This document shows positions 25,560-35,124 of a stretch of DNA of 64,000 nucleotides, one piece after another. This DNA is from Thalassospira lucentensis MCCC 1A00383 = DSM 14000. GTDB lineage: Bacteria; Pseudomonadota; Alphaproteobacteria; Rhodospirillales; Thalassospiraceae. The position numbers and the translations under genes were made by a program. Location of the stretch: positions 1 through 64,000 of the forward strand of contig NZ_ATWN01000003.1 in the NCBI RefSeq assembly GCF_000421265.1, written 5' to 3'. The notes beneath the pieces were generated by a model. It was not told the DNA's origin. It worked only from the letters and a program-made list of their open reading frames with translations, and made no database searches. Position 1 is the first letter of the stretch, and every line of letters begins with the position of its first letter.

Positions 25560-26516
25560 TTAGAACGGGCTGTCAGGGAAATAGAAGTTCTTGGCGTTTT
25601 CTTGCGTAACGACAGTCGCACCAAGGATATAACGGCCTTCAACCGGGATGCTGGACGTGAATTTCAGCGCGGTCAGTTCCATCGCGGTTGCGATCATTGC
25701 CGGCGGATACAGAACGTCAATCGGCGTCAGTTTGTCGCCATCCATCACGCGTTTGATGATGTCTTTCATGCCAGCACCGCCAACGATGAACATCTCGTCG
25801 GTACGGTCAGCCTGTTTGACAGCTTCGATCACGCCAAGCGCGATGTCATCATCCTGTGCCCAGACAGCATCGATTTGCGGGAAACGCGACAGGAAGTCCT
25901 GCATGACTTCATAGCCATCATCGCGGTTCCAGTTGGCGTGCTTCATATCAAGCACTTCGATGTTTGATCCTTCGATGGATTCGATAAACGCATCCACACG
26001 TTCGGTATCAACCGTGGTCGGAATACCGCGCAGGATAACGATCTTGCCTTCGTCATCGAGGCGTTTACGGATGTATTCACCCGATACACGGCCCAGTTCC
26101 GGGTTATTACCCGCAACATAAACGTCCTCAATCCCCGGCAGGGACAAACCACGGTCAACCACGGTAACAAACTTGCCAGCTTCTTTAACCTGCTGAACCG
26201 GAACGGTCAGCGGATCAGACTCAAACGGCAACACCACAAGTGCATCAATGTTTTGAACCGACACCAGATCTTCAAGATCGTTGGCCTGCTCGGTTGCGCC
26301 GTTTGCCGAAACAACGATGACATCGATGTTCGGATAGGTGGCTTCAATCCGTTTTTCGGCCTGCTCGGCATGCCAGTTCAGACCACCGGCCCAGCCATGG
26401 GTCGCTGCTGGAATGGAAACACCGATCTTAATTTTTTCCTGTGCCATCGCACCGGTAGACACAAGGCCAAGGCCCAGAACACAGGCGGCCCCCAGATATT
26501 TTGTAAACGTTTTCAT
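25560..26516 (-). CDS. Ribose-type sugar ABC transporter, periplasmic binding protein
   Basis: A 318-residue type-I periplasmic binding protein with a Sec signal (cleavage near AMAQ). The family blocks GVSIPAATHGWAGGLNWHA and ALVVLPFESDPL match RbsB-like CUT2 binding proteins. It delivers a sugar or polyol to the permease and ATPase encoded upstream. ATG 26516 follows AGGAGG. Its first codons overlap a 15-base sequence identical to the candidate LacI operator at 29205-29219, which is striking (see findings). Confidence 0.9.
   Translation of the reverse strand: MKTFTKYLGAACVLGLGLVSTGAMAQEKIKIGVSIPAATHGWAGGLNWHAEQAEKRIEATYPNIDVIVVSANGATEQANDLEDLVSVQNIDALVVLPFESDPLTVPVQQVKEAGKFVTVVDRGLSLPGIEDVYVAGNNPELGRVSGEYIRKRLDDEGKIVILRGIPTTVDTERVDAFIESIEGSNIEVLDMKHANWNRDDGYEVMQDFLSRFPQIDAVWAQDDDIALGVIEAVKQADRTDEMFIVGGAGMKDIIKRVMDGDKLTPIDVLYPPAMIATAMELTALKFTSSIPVEGRYILGATVVTQENAKNFYFPDSPF
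26502..26516. promoter_or_regulatory. Copy of the LacI-type operator overlapping the binding-protein start codon
   Basis: TGTAAACGTTTTCAT here is identical to 29205-29219 in the regulator/ATPase promoter region. It is a near-palindrome around a central CG, as usual for LacI-family operators. It overlaps the ATG of the binding-protein gene. The coding sequence MKTFT alone could produce it, so function is uncertain. Confidence 0.45.
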
Positions 26517-26581
26517 CAACGCTTCCTCCTGATCAAAAAAAATGATGCATTTTCACATTCATCCCGGACGTTGATCGCCGG

Positions 26582-27604
26582 TTATTTGCTCTTTTTGCGT
26601 CGCCAGTCCCCACGTTGCAGGAACACGGCAACGATGATAATCAGCCCCTGAACTGCTCCGTTCAGATAGTTACTGATCGCATCCGTCAAATTCAGAATAT
26701 TACCAATCGTGGTCAGCATGATCGCACCAACAACCGTGCCCCAGATGCGGCCATAGCCACCCTTAAGCATGGTGCCGCCAATGATCACGGCTGCAATCGC
26801 TTCAAGTTCCCACAGAACCCCGGTTGAACTTGATGCCGACCCCAGACGCGGCACATAAATGATCGTCGCAATCGACACACACAGCCCCTGAATGACATAG
26901 GTCAGGGTCTTGATACGGTCGACATGGATGGCCGAATAACGCGCGACCTGCTCGTTCGATCCAATGGCAAAACATTTGCGGCCAAACGGCGTCATGTTAA
27001 GCAAAACATACCCGGCCACCGCGACGGCAAAGAACACCAGAACCGGTACGGGAATGCCCAGAATGTCGCCGTAATAAACCGGGCGATACACACCGCGGAT
27101 ATCAAAATCCAGCGACAAGGTCCCGCCGTCGGCCATATAGGTCACAAGCGATCTGTAAATCCCCATGGTGCCAAGGGTAACAATGAACGCTTCGATCTTG
27201 CCCTTGGTGCTGACAAGCCCGTTGATCGCCCCGGCACCGATGCCAAGGATCACGCTGAGCACGACCCCCAGCAGCACGGTTTCAACCCCGGCCCCAAGTG
27301 TCTCGACCAGACCGTTCATCACGACAATCATGGCCCCTGAAATAAACGCCGCCATCGACCCGACCGAAAGGTCAATGCCGCCGGCGGTAATCACGAATGT
27401 CGCCCCCACCGCGATGATGCCGATAAAGGCCGCACGGGTGAAGATGTTCGACAGGTTGCCGCCGCTCAGAAAGGCGTCATTAATCGCCGTCCCCAAAACA
27501 AACAGACCAACCAGCGCCAAAAACGGGCCCAGCGCTTTAAAATCAATGCTAAAGCCGCCCGAAGTCTTCTTTGTCGGTGCTTCGTTGCGCTCAACGCTAC
27601 TCAT
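26582..27604 (-). CDS. Ribose-type sugar ABC transporter, permease
   Basis: A 340-residue CUT2-family (RbsC-like) permease with eight to ten hydrophobic segments. Typical blocks are [20 protein letters not shown] (about residues 72-91) and [20 protein letters not shown]. It forms the membrane channel with the ATPase. ATG 27604 follows GGGAG and overlaps the end of the ATPase gene by eight bases; the longer frame from 27673 lies inside the ATPase gene and is rejected. Confidence 0.9.
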   Translation of the reverse strand: MSSVERNEAPTKKTSGGFSIDFKALGPFLALVGLFVLGTAINDAFLSGGNLSNIFTRAAFIGIIAVGATFVITAGGIDLSVGSMAAFISGAMIVVMNGLVETLGAGVETVLLGVVLSVILGIGAGAINGLVSTKGKIEAFIVTLGTMGIYRSLVTYMADGGTLSLDFDIRGVYRPVYYGDILGIPVPVLVFFAVAVAGYVLLNMTPFGRKCFAIGSNEQVARYSAIHVDRIKTLTYVIQGLCVSIATIIYVPRLGSASSSTGVLWELEAIAAVIIGGTMLKGGYGRIWGTVVGAIMLTTIGNILNLTDAISNYLNGAVQGLIIIVAVFLQRGDWRRKKSK

Positions 27605-29150
27605 GAACAGACGCTCCCTGCTTGCCTGAGATTCCTGTCGCGTGCCGCATGATCTCATGCTCATTGCGGCCATCCCCCATGAGAATGCCGGTAATGCGCC
27701 CCCCTGCCATCACCGCAATACGGTCAGACAGGCCAAGCATTTCGGGCATCTCGGACGACAGAAGAATGACGGATTTTCCGCGATCGGTAAGATCGCCGAT
27801 GAAATGATAAATCTCGCTTTTGGTGCCGATATCGATGCCGCGTGTCGGCTCATCGATGATCACGATGTCCGGATCGGTTTCCATAACCTTGGCCAGAAGC
27901 AATTTCTGCTGGTTGCCGCCGGAAAAATCACCGACCTTTGATTTGCGATCAGCCGCCCGGATATCAAACGCCTCAATGGCGGTCTCAAGGGCGGCTTCCT
28001 CGGCCTTGCGGTCAATGAACACCCGCCCGAATTTCTCAAGGGCCAGCAACGTCAAATTGGGCCGCATATCCATATTAAGCAGCAACCCGCTGCCTTTGCG
28101 GTCCTTGGTCAAATAGGCAATGCCGCATTTCTTGGCATCTTGCAGACTGTTGATTTTGACAGGCTCACCGTTGCGCTCAATGCGCCCGCTGCTGCGCTCA
28201 CGCAACCCGATGATGGCTTCCATAAGGGCTGTGCGCCCCGCGCCAACAATCCCGGCAAAGCCAAGAACCTCGCCGCGCCTCAGATCAAAACTGGCGTCGC
28301 GCACCTGCCCGTCCACCGAAACATCGCGCACCGACAATACGATTTCGGCACTGTGATCGGGGACCCGGTCGGGGAACATCTGTTTGATATCGCGTCCGAC
28401 CATAAGTCGCGCCATATCGTCCTTTTCAAGCTCGGCCACCGTTTCGGTCGTGATATGGCGGCCATCGCGCAGCACCGTCACCCGGTCGGCAATCGCCTTG
28501 ATTTCATCAAGCTTGTGGGAAATGTACAGGATCGCGACACCTTGTTCGCGCAGGCGCCTGATCTGATCAAACAGGATCTCAACCTCGCGCCCCGTCAAAA
28601 CCGCGGTCGGCTCATCCAAAATCAGGATATCGGCCTTTTTCGAAAGCGCCTTGGCGATCTCAACCATCTGACGGTCCGACACCGCAAGATCGCGAATGCG
28701 TGCGCGTGGATCGACATCACATTGCAACTGGTCCAGAAGCTCCTGCGCCTGTGCGCGCATGGTTGCCTTATCAAGGAACCAGCCGCGTTTGATTTCACGG
28801 CCCAGAAAGATGTTTTCTTCGACGGTAAGCTGCTCGGCAAGGTTCAATTCCTGATGGATCAGGATCACGCCATGGCCTTCGCCAACTTCGCTATCAACGA
28901 AACTGACCGGCGCCTGATCAAGGATCAACTCGCCACTGGTTGGCTGATGATAGCCCGAAAGAATTTTAACCAGTGTGGATTTGCCCGCACCATTTTCGCC
29001 CAAAAGCGCATGGACCTCGCCCGCATGCAGATCGATGGAAACATCGAAAAGCACCTGTGCCGATCCGAATGACTTGCAAATCTGCCGACCGGACAGGCGC
29101 GAGCACCCCTCCTGATCGGGATCAACGGCGTGAACGGCCGCATCCGTCAT
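27597..29150 (-). CDS. Ribose-type sugar ABC transporter, dual ATPase
   Basis: A 517-residue tandem ATPase (RbsA/MglA type). Domain 1 has [16 protein letters not shown] (about residues 54-69) and the Walker [12 protein letters not shown]. Domain 2 has the degenerate P-loop [16 protein letters not shown] usual for this family, plus the signature [16 protein letters not shown] and [14 protein letters not shown]. It powers import of the sugar taken up by the permease. It is the first gene of the minus-strand operon and is divergent from the LacI regulator, with two candidate operators between them. Confidence 0.92.
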   Translation of the reverse strand: MTDAAVHAVDPDQEGCSRLSGRQICKSFGSAQVLFDVSIDLHAGEVHALLGENGAGKSTLVKILSGYHQPTSGELILDQAPVSFVDSEVGEGHGVILIHQELNLAEQLTVEENIFLGREIKRGWFLDKATMRAQAQELLDQLQCDVDPRARIRDLAVSDRQMVEIAKALSKKADILILDEPTAVLTGREVEILFDQIRRLREQGVAILYISHKLDEIKAIADRVTVLRDGRHITTETVAELEKDDMARLMVGRDIKQMFPDRVPDHSAEIVLSVRDVSVDGQVRDASFDLRRGEVLGFAGIVGAGRTALMEAIIGLRERSSGRIERNGEPVKINSLQDAKKCGIAYLTKDRKGSGLLLNMDMRPNLTLLALEKFGRVFIDRKAEEAALETAIEAFDIRAADRKSKVGDFSGGNQQKLLLAKVMETDPDIVIIDEPTRGIDIGTKSEIYHFIGDLTDRGKSVILLSSEMPEMLGLSDRIAVMAGGRITGILMGDGRNEHEIMRHATGISGKQGASVHE

Positions 29151-29204
29151 GAATATATCCTCCCTAGCGTCGCATTTTCGCGATCATCTGTTGGTTACCT
29201 TCTC

Positions 29205-29240
29205 TGTAAACGTTTTCATTTTTCATGTAAACCTTTACAT
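29205..29240. promoter_or_regulatory. Two LacI-type operators between the sugar importer and its regulator
   Basis: TGTAAACGTTTTCA (29205-29218) is a near-palindrome with a central CG. ATGTAAACCTTTACAT (29225-29240) is a 7+7 perfect inverted repeat with a two-base centre. Their spacing and their position in the divergent promoter suit autoregulation and operon control by the LacI protein at 29326. Confidence 0.7.
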
Positions 29241-29325
29241 TTGCGTAACAGTGACCAAAATCACCCAGCGCACCACCGTGTTGAATGCCGCTGGACAGCC
29301 TGTGACCGGCGGAGTAGGAAGAAGC

Positions 29326-30360
29326 ATGCACGAAAAAATCGCGACGATTGAAGATGTTGCCCGCCACGCAGGGGTATCGATTGCCACTGTCAGCCGGGCT
29401 TTGCACAAACCTGATGTGGTTTCCCAAACCACACGCGAAAAAGTGCAGGCCGCGATTGCGACCACCGGCTATACCGCCAATGTCATGGCCCGAAACCTGC
29501 GTTTGAACCGCTCGGGCATGATTCTTTTGCTAGTGCCAGACATCGGAAACCCGTTTTTTTCAGCAATCCTCTCTGGCATTGAACAAGGGGCGAGCAAGGC
29601 GGGCTATAATGTCCTGATTGGTGATACTCAAAACGACCCCGACCGCGAAGCCACCTATGCCGCCTATCTGCGCAGCAATCAGGCCGACGCGATGATCCTT
29701 TTGAACGGGCGTCTTCCGGCCCCGCTGGCCAATTCCCCGGCCAATGCCACCCCGCCGGTCGTCATTGCCTGCGAACGCATCCCCGGATGTGGTCTGCCCA
29801 CGGTGATTATCGACAATGAACAGGCCGCCTTTGAGGCCACCACCCACCTGATAAACCATGGCCACCGCAAGATCGCCAATGTGGCCGGACCGGACAACAA
29901 CATCCTGACCGTGGATCGCACTGCCGGATACCGCCGGGCCTTGAGCGAACATGGCATTGCAATTGATCCCAAACTGACCTTTGTCGGGGATTATTCAATC
30001 GATGCCGGGATTGCCGCCGGGCGCAGCCTTCTGGCCGATGCCAAAACACGCCCGACCGGGCTGTTTTGTGCCAGTGACGGCATGGCCATCGGCGTGATTG
30101 TTGCCGCCAAGGAACTTGGCCTGCGCGTGCCAGAAGACGTCTCGGTGTTTGGCTTTGATGATATTCATCTGGCCGCGGCCTATGACCCGCCGCTGACCAC
30201 CGTGCGCCAACCGCGCCGCCGTCTGGGCGAACAGGCCATTACCCTGTTGCTTGATCGCCTTGATCCCAAGACTCCGAACAAAACCGGCAAAACCGATCCG
30301 GTCATTGTCCCGACCGAATTGATCATCCGGCAAAGTACCGGCCCCTGCCCGCAAGGCTGA
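29326..30360 (+). CDS. LacI-family transcriptional regulator of the sugar operon
   Basis: A 344-residue LacI protein. The helix-turn-helix and hinge are TIEDVARHAGVSIATVSRAL (about residues 7-26) and NVMARNLRLNRSG. A type-I periplasmic-binding-like sensor domain follows (LLVPDIGNPFFSAILSGIEQ). It probably represses the divergent importer and catabolic operon until its sugar appears. ATG 29326 follows GGAGTAGGAAGAAGC; the frame from 29149 would run through the operators and is rejected. The effector is unknown. Confidence 0.9.
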   Translation: MHEKIATIEDVARHAGVSIATVSRALHKPDVVSQTTREKVQAAIATTGYTANVMARNLRLNRSGMILLLVPDIGNPFFSAILSGIEQGASKAGYNVLIGDTQNDPDREATYAAYLRSNQADAMILLNGRLPAPLANSPANATPPVVIACERIPGCGLPTVIIDNEQAAFEATTHLINHGHRKIANVAGPDNNILTVDRTAGYRRALSEHGIAIDPKLTFVGDYSIDAGIAAGRSLLADAKTRPTGLFCASDGMAIGVIVAAKELGLRVPEDVSVFGFDDIHLAAAYDPPLTTVRQPRRRLGEQAITLLLDRLDPKTPNKTGKTDPVIVPTELIIRQSTGPCPQG

Positions 30361-30392
30361 CATCCAAATGAGCGGCCCTGACGTCAGGTTCC

Positions 30393-30881
30393 TTAACCGT
30401 TGCCGATGTTACGCCACTCATCATAAACCGCCCGTGCGCGGCCTTCGTGGTCCTCGTCGGACTTGGCACTTTCAGATGCAAAAATCTTAAACCGGATGCC
30501 ATTGGGATCGCGCACAAAAAGGCGGCGTGACGTGCCATCATCTTCGTTATGATAGACAATCTTGTGCTGAAACAGGTGGTTCTGCCACGCAATCACATCG
30601 CGCGCCGACCGACACCGCAACCCGATATGAAACACATCATCGGGCATCTGCGGATCATCGGCATACGGCCCGTTATCGGCCGGCCAGTCATAAAAGGATA
30701 GTCGCGTGCCGTCGCTCAAGGCATAGGTGATCAGCAGGTAATCGCTTTTCCATGACGGGCTATAGCCACTTTCCGCATGAACAAGTGTTGCCCCCATGAC
30801 ATTCAAGTAAAACGCGTCTGTCGCCGCAAGATCACGGGTTGGAAATGCAAGATGATCGACACTGACTGGTGCAGCTGTCAT
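30393..30881 (-). CDS. VOC (glyoxalase/dioxygenase)-superfamily protein
   Basis: A 162-residue protein with two beta-alpha-beta-beta-beta modules typical of the VOC fold: VDHLAFPTRDLAATDAFY at the start and FHIGLRCRSARDVIAWQ in the second half. His residues in VDHLAF and FHIGL could bind metal. The usual final glutamate is replaced by lysine (NGIRFKIF), so the metal site may be altered or absent. It is convergent with the LacI gene. A fosfomycin, bleomycin or glyoxalase role cannot be chosen from sequence. Confidence 0.7.
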   Translation of the reverse strand: MTAAPVSVDHLAFPTRDLAATDAFYLNVMGATLVHAESGYSPSWKSDYLLITYALSDGTRLSFYDWPADNGPYADDPQMPDDVFHIGLRCRSARDVIAWQNHLFQHKIVYHNEDDGTSRRLFVRDPNGIRFKIFASESAKSDEDHEGRARAVYDEWRNIGNG

Positions 30882-31153
30882 GTATGCCTCCGTTGGTCTT
30901 ATTTACCCTTCTCAACAGATGGTGAATTTCGCTCCAAAATCAATCCGATGTCCTGCTTTTGAAATCGTCATGAAATCACAACATGCAACCATGTGCGAAA
31001 TCACAGTACATATAGGCCGATTACCGTATTGACCCCCTTGCCCCCCACTGCTATTGGGTCGCCTTGCGGAACATACCGGCAATCGCGCGCGTTGTTACCC
31101 ATATTCAAATGACGCGCATTTGGCATCACCGCCCTTGATGGGGGACATAAACG

Positions 31154-31216
31154 ATGAATGACCATAGTTTATCCGTCTCCGGATCATGGATGACGCAGCG
31201 TTTCGCCGACCATTAG
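31154..31216 (+). CDS. Candidate leader peptide 1 upstream of polyamine genes
   Basis: A 20-residue open frame, MNDHSLSVSGSWMTQRFADH, with a strong ribosome site (GGGGGA, eight bases before ATG). It lies in the otherwise unexplained 443-base stretch before the carboxynorspermidine decarboxylase gene. Its stop TAG is followed directly by AGGA and a hairpin leading into a second short frame. Translation is inferred only. Bases 30882-31153 hold no other recognisable feature. Confidence 0.4.
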   Translation: MNDHSLSVSGSWMTQRFADH

Positions 31217-31221
31217 AGGAT

Positions 31222-31279
31222 CGCACCTTTGTTGGTGCGCCTGATGGACCGTCCGGCTTTGGCGTTTTATGCCAAAGCC
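31222..31279 (+). promoter_or_regulatory. Two tandem hairpins in the polyamine operon leader
   Basis: CGCACC/GGTGCG (31222-31239) and GGCTTTGGC/GCCAAAGCC (31255-31263 with 31271-31279) are perfect stems. The first separates leader frame 1 from leader frame 2; the second lies inside leader frame 2. Ribosome position could therefore decide which stem forms. They end 45 bases before the start codon at 31325. Confidence 0.5.
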
Positions 31280-31303
31280 CCCAATCATCCCACATCCCCG
31301 TGA
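31244..31303 (+). CDS. Candidate leader peptide 2 upstream of polyamine genes
   Basis: A 19-residue open frame, MDRPALAFYAKAPNHPTSP, ending 21 bases before the decarboxylase start. It is rich in proline near its end, which is a feature of some ribosome-arresting peptides. Its ribosome site is weak unless the upstream hairpin brings AGAGGA closer. A start at TTG 31229 is also possible. Function and translation are inferred. Confidence 0.4.
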   Translation: MDRPALAFYAKAPNHPTSP

Positions 31304-31324
31304 CATAGTTGTAGAGAGCCGCCC

Positions 31325-32422
31325 ATGCCCGCAACGCCATATTACCTGATCGACAAGTCCAAGCTTTTGCGCAACATGGAAAAGATCGCCTATGTGCGCG
31401 AACATTCCGGGGCAAAGGCGCTTCTGGCCCTCAAATGCTTTGCCACATGGTCGGTATTTGATTTCATGGCCGACTATATGGACGGCACCACGTCGTCATC
31501 GCTTTATGAAGTCAAACTGGGCCGCGAAAAATTCGGCAAGGAAACCCACGCCTATAGTGTCGCCTATTCGGACGGCGAAATTGGCGAGGTGATCGAAAAT
31601 GCCGACAAGATCATTTTCAATTCCATCAGCCAGCTAACCCGCTTTGGCGATAAGGCCTCAAACATCGTGCGCGGCCTGCGCCTAAACCCGCAGGTTTCGA
31701 CCTCAAGCTTTGATCTCGCCGATCCTGCCCGCCCGTTTTCGCGCCTTGGCGAATGGGATGTTGCCAAGGTCGAAGCCGTGATGGATCAAATTTCCGGCTT
31801 CATGATCCACAACAACTGCGAAAATGACGATTTCGATCTGTTTGATCGCATGTTGGGGAACATCGAACAAAAGTTCGGATCGCTTTTGTCGCGTGTTGAA
31901 TGGGTCAGTCTGGGTGGCGGCATCCACTTTACCGGCGAAAATTACCCGCTCGATAAATTCTGTGCGCGCCTTCGGGCCTTCGCGCAAAAATTCGGCGTGC
32001 AGGTCTATCTCGAGCCCGGCGAAGCCTCGATCACCAAAAGCACAACGCTTGAGGTCACCGTGCTTGATACCCTGTTTAACGGCAAGAATCTGGCCATCGT
32101 CGATAGCTCAATCGAAGCCCACATGCTCGACCTTCTGATCTACCGCGAAAATGCCAAGGTGCTGCCCAACACCGGCGATCATGCGTACATGATTTGTGGC
32201 AAATCCTGCCTTGCCGGGGACGTTTTTGGCGACTTTAATTTTGAACATGAAATCAAGGTCGGCGACCGCATCTCGATTGACGATGCCGCGGGCTACACCA
32301 TGGTCAAAAAGAACTGGTTTAACGGGGTCGGCATGCCGTCCATCGTCATCCGGGAACTCGACGGTACAGAACGCGTTATTCGCGAATTTGACTTTACTGA
32401 CTTCGTCTCAAGCCTTTCGTAA
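31325..32422 (+). CDS. nspC: Carboxynorspermidine/carboxyspermidine decarboxylase NspC
   Basis: A 365-residue PLP-dependent decarboxylase of the alanine-racemase fold. Lys37 in LLALKCFATWSVF holds PLP. EWVSLGGGIHFTGENY, YLEPGEA and the catalytic-cysteine block GKSCLAGDVFGD are characteristic of NspC. It removes the carboxyl group from carboxyspermidine or carboxynorspermidine, giving spermidine or norspermidine in the cytosol. The partner dehydrogenase lies 82 bases downstream. Two short leader frames and hairpins precede it and may regulate it. Confidence 0.93.
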   Translation: MPATPYYLIDKSKLLRNMEKIAYVREHSGAKALLALKCFATWSVFDFMADYMDGTTSSSLYEVKLGREKFGKETHAYSVAYSDGEIGEVIENADKIIFNSISQLTRFGDKASNIVRGLRLNPQVSTSSFDLADPARPFSRLGEWDVAKVEAVMDQISGFMIHNNCENDDFDLFDRMLGNIEQKFGSLLSRVEWVSLGGGIHFTGENYPLDKFCARLRAFAQKFGVQVYLEPGEASITKSTTLEVTVLDTLFNGKNLAIVDSSIEAHMLDLLIYRENAKVLPNTGDHAYMICGKSCLAGDVFGDFNFEHEIKVGDRISIDDAAGYTMVKKNWFNGVGMPSIVIRELDGTERVIREFDFTDFVSSLS

Positions 32423-32504
32423 CCCGAAAGGGCTGTTTTCATAGCGAACCGGGGCAGAACAAAACCTGCCCCCACCTCTCAAACAAGGGAGTTTTTGGCC
32501 CGAC

Positions 32505-33746
32505 ATGAAAAAGAATGTTCTGATTATTGGTGCCGGTGGCGTCGCCCAGGTGGTTGCCCATAAATGTGCACAGCATAACGACGTGCTGGGCGATATTCAT
32601 ATCGCCTCACGCACTGCTGTGAAGTGTCAGCAGATCATCGACAGCATCCACGAAAAGAAGGCACTTAAGAACCCCGGCGTTCTTGAAGGTCACGCCTTGG
32701 ATGCCACCGATGTTGATGCGACCGCAGCCCTGATCGAAAAAACCGGAAGCCAGATCGTCATTAATGTCGGATCTCCGTTCGTGAACATGCCCGTCATGTC
32801 GGCCTGTATCAAAACTGGCGTTGCCTATCTTGATACCGCCATCCACGAAGAACAGGACAAAATCTGCGAAACCCCGCCATGGTATGCCAACTATGAATGG
32901 AAACGCCGCGAAGAATGCGCAAAAGCAGGCGTGACCGCGATCCTTGGCATCGGGTTTGATCCGGGTGTTGTAAACGCCTATGCCAAACTGGCGGTCGAAG
33001 ATTACTTCGATAAAATTGACTCGATCGACATCATCGACATCAATGCCGGCAGCCACGGCAAATATTTTGCCACCAATTTCGACCCGGAAATCAACTTCCG
33101 CGAATTTACCGGCACGGTCTATTCTTGGCAGGACAGCAAATGGCAGTCCAACAAGATGTTCGAAATCAAGAAAATCTGGGACATGCCCGTGGTCGGCGAA
33201 AGCCAGACCTTCATGACCGGCCATGACGAAGTCCATTCCCTGTCGCAGAACCTTGACGTACCGAACGTCCGCTTCTGGATGGGATTTGGCGATCACTACG
33301 TCAATGTCTTCACCGTGCTTAACAGCATCGGCCTTCTGTCCGAACAGCCCGTGACCACGGCCGAGGGACAGGAAGTCATCCCGCTTAAGGTCGTAAAAGC
33401 CTGCCTGCCGGACCCAAGCTCGCTGGCCCCGGAATATACCGGCAAAACCTGCATCGGTGATCTGGTCAAGGGCACGAAGGACGGCAAGGAAACCGAAGTC
33501 CTGATCTATAATGTCGCCGATCACAAAGACGCCTTTAACGAAGTCGGCAGCCAAGGCATTTCCTACACCGCTGGCGTACCGCCGGTGGCCGCCGCCATGC
33601 TGATCGCGACGGGCGAATGGGACGTCAAAAAAATGGCCAACGTCGAAGACCTGCCCGCCAAGCCGTTCCTCAATCTTCTGAACGGCATGGGCCTTCCGAC
33701 CCGCATCAAGGATGCCAATGGCGACCGCGCACTCGATTTCAGCTAA
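32505..33746 (+). CDS. Carboxyspermidine/carboxynorspermidine dehydrogenase (saccharopine dehydrogenase-like)
   Basis: A 413-residue saccharopine-dehydrogenase-family protein. The Rossmann loop LIIGAGGVAQVVAHKCAQHN is at the N-terminus; GFDPGVVNAY and DINAGSHGKY lie near the middle. It reductively joins aspartate semialdehyde to a diamine, usually putrescine in alphaproteobacteria, giving carboxyspermidine for NspC. It follows nspC in a two-gene operon that ends in a strong terminator. A lysine-biosynthesis role is less likely given the neighbour. Confidence 0.92.
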   Translation: MKKNVLIIGAGGVAQVVAHKCAQHNDVLGDIHIASRTAVKCQQIIDSIHEKKALKNPGVLEGHALDATDVDATAALIEKTGSQIVINVGSPFVNMPVMSACIKTGVAYLDTAIHEEQDKICETPPWYANYEWKRREECAKAGVTAILGIGFDPGVVNAYAKLAVEDYFDKIDSIDIIDINAGSHGKYFATNFDPEINFREFTGTVYSWQDSKWQSNKMFEIKKIWDMPVVGESQTFMTGHDEVHSLSQNLDVPNVRFWMGFGDHYVNVFTVLNSIGLLSEQPVTTAEGQEVIPLKVVKACLPDPSSLAPEYTGKTCIGDLVKGTKDGKETEVLIYNVADHKDAFNEVGSQGISYTAGVPPVAAAMLIATGEWDVKKMANVEDLPAKPFLNLLNGMGLPTRIKDANGDRALDFS

Positions 33747-33774
33747 GCGGTTTATGCGCTGATCTAAAACGTAA

Positions 33775-33812
33775 AATGGCGGGCCAAATCCATATGGCCC
33801 GCCATTCTTTTT
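33775..33812 (+). terminator. Terminator of the polyamine operon
   Basis: AATGGCGGGCCA (33775-33786) pairs perfectly with TGGCCCGCCATT (33795-33806) around eight bases and is followed by CTTTTT. It also lies just before the convergent MFS gene. Confidence 0.92.
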
Positions 33813-33861
33813 ATGGGTCTATCTCGCTTGTCGCCCCGATGGATCAGATCGATCAGATCGA

Positions 33862-35025
33862 TCAGACCGTTTTCCAACTGACGATAACGCCCCCCAGCAC
33901 CAAAACCGCGCCAACCCCCGTCACCAACGTAAAGCCAGATGCGGCATAAATCGGCCCCATGACCATCGGCCCGGCAAACACCGCCGAATAGGTCACCGCA
34001 CTATTCAGCCCCATCACCGCACCGCGTGCGTCGGATGCCTGCCGGTTCAACGACACCACCAGCGCATTCAGACCAAGCTGGTTTAACATCCCCCAAATGG
34101 CGGTTCCCGCCACGGCACTGATCTGGCTTTGCAGGGTCAATCCCCACGTGCCATAGCTTGTGGCGATGGCGAGCAAAACCAAACACAGATAGCCGCGTGT
34201 GATTTTGGGCGACACCATGCCCAAAACAAATCCCATCACGCCAAATCCCACCCCATAGGCCAGGACGAAAACACCGCTTCCTTGCGCCGTAAGGTCAAAG
34301 GCGTGGCGGATACCAACCCCGAAAAAGGCAAAACTGCCGTAAAAGGCAGTCATATATACCAGCATCACCGCCAAAAGCGGCCAAACGCCGGGCAGGCGAA
34401 GCGCCCGCAGCGGCGATGTCCGCGTGCTGACCCCGCCGCGTATGTCTGACAGCAAAACCACCAAAATACCGGCCACCAGCACCGACAATCCGGCCATCAG
34501 GAAATAAACCATCCGCCAGCCAACATGCTCGGTAATAAACGCCGCCGCCGGAACCGCCACCACCAACGATAACGCCCAGCCGGTCAGAACCACGCCCAGC
34601 CGCGCGGCTTCGCGTCCCTTGGGGGCCGTTGCCGTTGCCGTGGCATAGGATCCGGGCAACAAAATACCGACCGCCACCCCGGCCAGCGCCTGCGACAGAC
34701 ACAGCCATATCCAATGCTCACTCAACCCGCTTGAAACCTGTGCGACCGCCAACAAAAGTGCCGCACTGCCCAAAACACGGCCAACCGACATCCGGTCAAT
34801 CATCCCCGCCAAGGTCAGGGCTGACACCGCCGTCGCCGCGCCAAACGCCGAAATCGCCCACGCCACGTGATAGGTCTCGGTCGCAAGGCTAAAGGCGACC
34901 TCAGACAAGATTGGGCTTAAAACAAATGAGTTTGCCCCGACAAGCAACACCGCCCCAAGCAAGGCCAGAACCTTTACTTGCGCAATGGCATTCGGATTAA
35001 TTTCGGCATTTTGCTGTGTCATCAT
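33862..35025 (-). CDS. MFS transporter (DHA1-type drug/metabolite exporter)
   Basis: A protein of about 387 residues with twelve predicted helices. GLSEHWIWLCLSQALAGVAV and GSYATATATAPKGREAARLG (loop and motif-C region) place it in the major facilitator superfamily, drug:H+ antiporter-1 group. It probably exports a small molecule; no substrate can be read. Two adjacent ATG codons (35025 and 35022) are the likely starts, but neither has a clear ribosome site, and an upstream start at 35058 remains possible. The gene is convergent with the polyamine operon. Confidence 0.82.
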   Translation of the reverse strand: MMTQQNAEINPNAIAQVKVLALLGAVLLVGANSFVLSPILSEVAFSLATETYHVAWAISAFGAATAVSALTLAGMIDRMSVGRVLGSAALLLAVAQVSSGLSEHWIWLCLSQALAGVAVGILLPGSYATATATAPKGREAARLGVVLTGWALSLVVAVPAAAFITEHVGWRMVYFLMAGLSVLVAGILVVLLSDIRGGVSTRTSPLRALRLPGVWPLLAVMLVYMTAFYGSFAFFGVGIRHAFDLTAQGSGVFVLAYGVGFGVMGFVLGMVSPKITRGYLCLVLLAIATSYGTWGLTLQSQISAVAGTAIWGMLNQLGLNALVVSLNRQASDARGAVMGLNSAVTYSAVFAGPMVMGPIYAASGFTLVTGVGAVLVLGGVIVSWKTV

Positions 35026-35124
35026 GCCATGTGATATGATTTGGCCTGTTTTAGGCAAGGAAATTCGATACTTAGCAGATAAAAACGAACCCCGACTTCA
35101 AGGCATGCCTCAAACGATAAAAGC

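Noticed and set aside
30377-30388. Palindrome CCTGACGTCAGG between the LacI and VOC genes
   Set aside because: A single 12 bp palindrome with no second copy, promoter or T-run; likely chance or a weak end structure.
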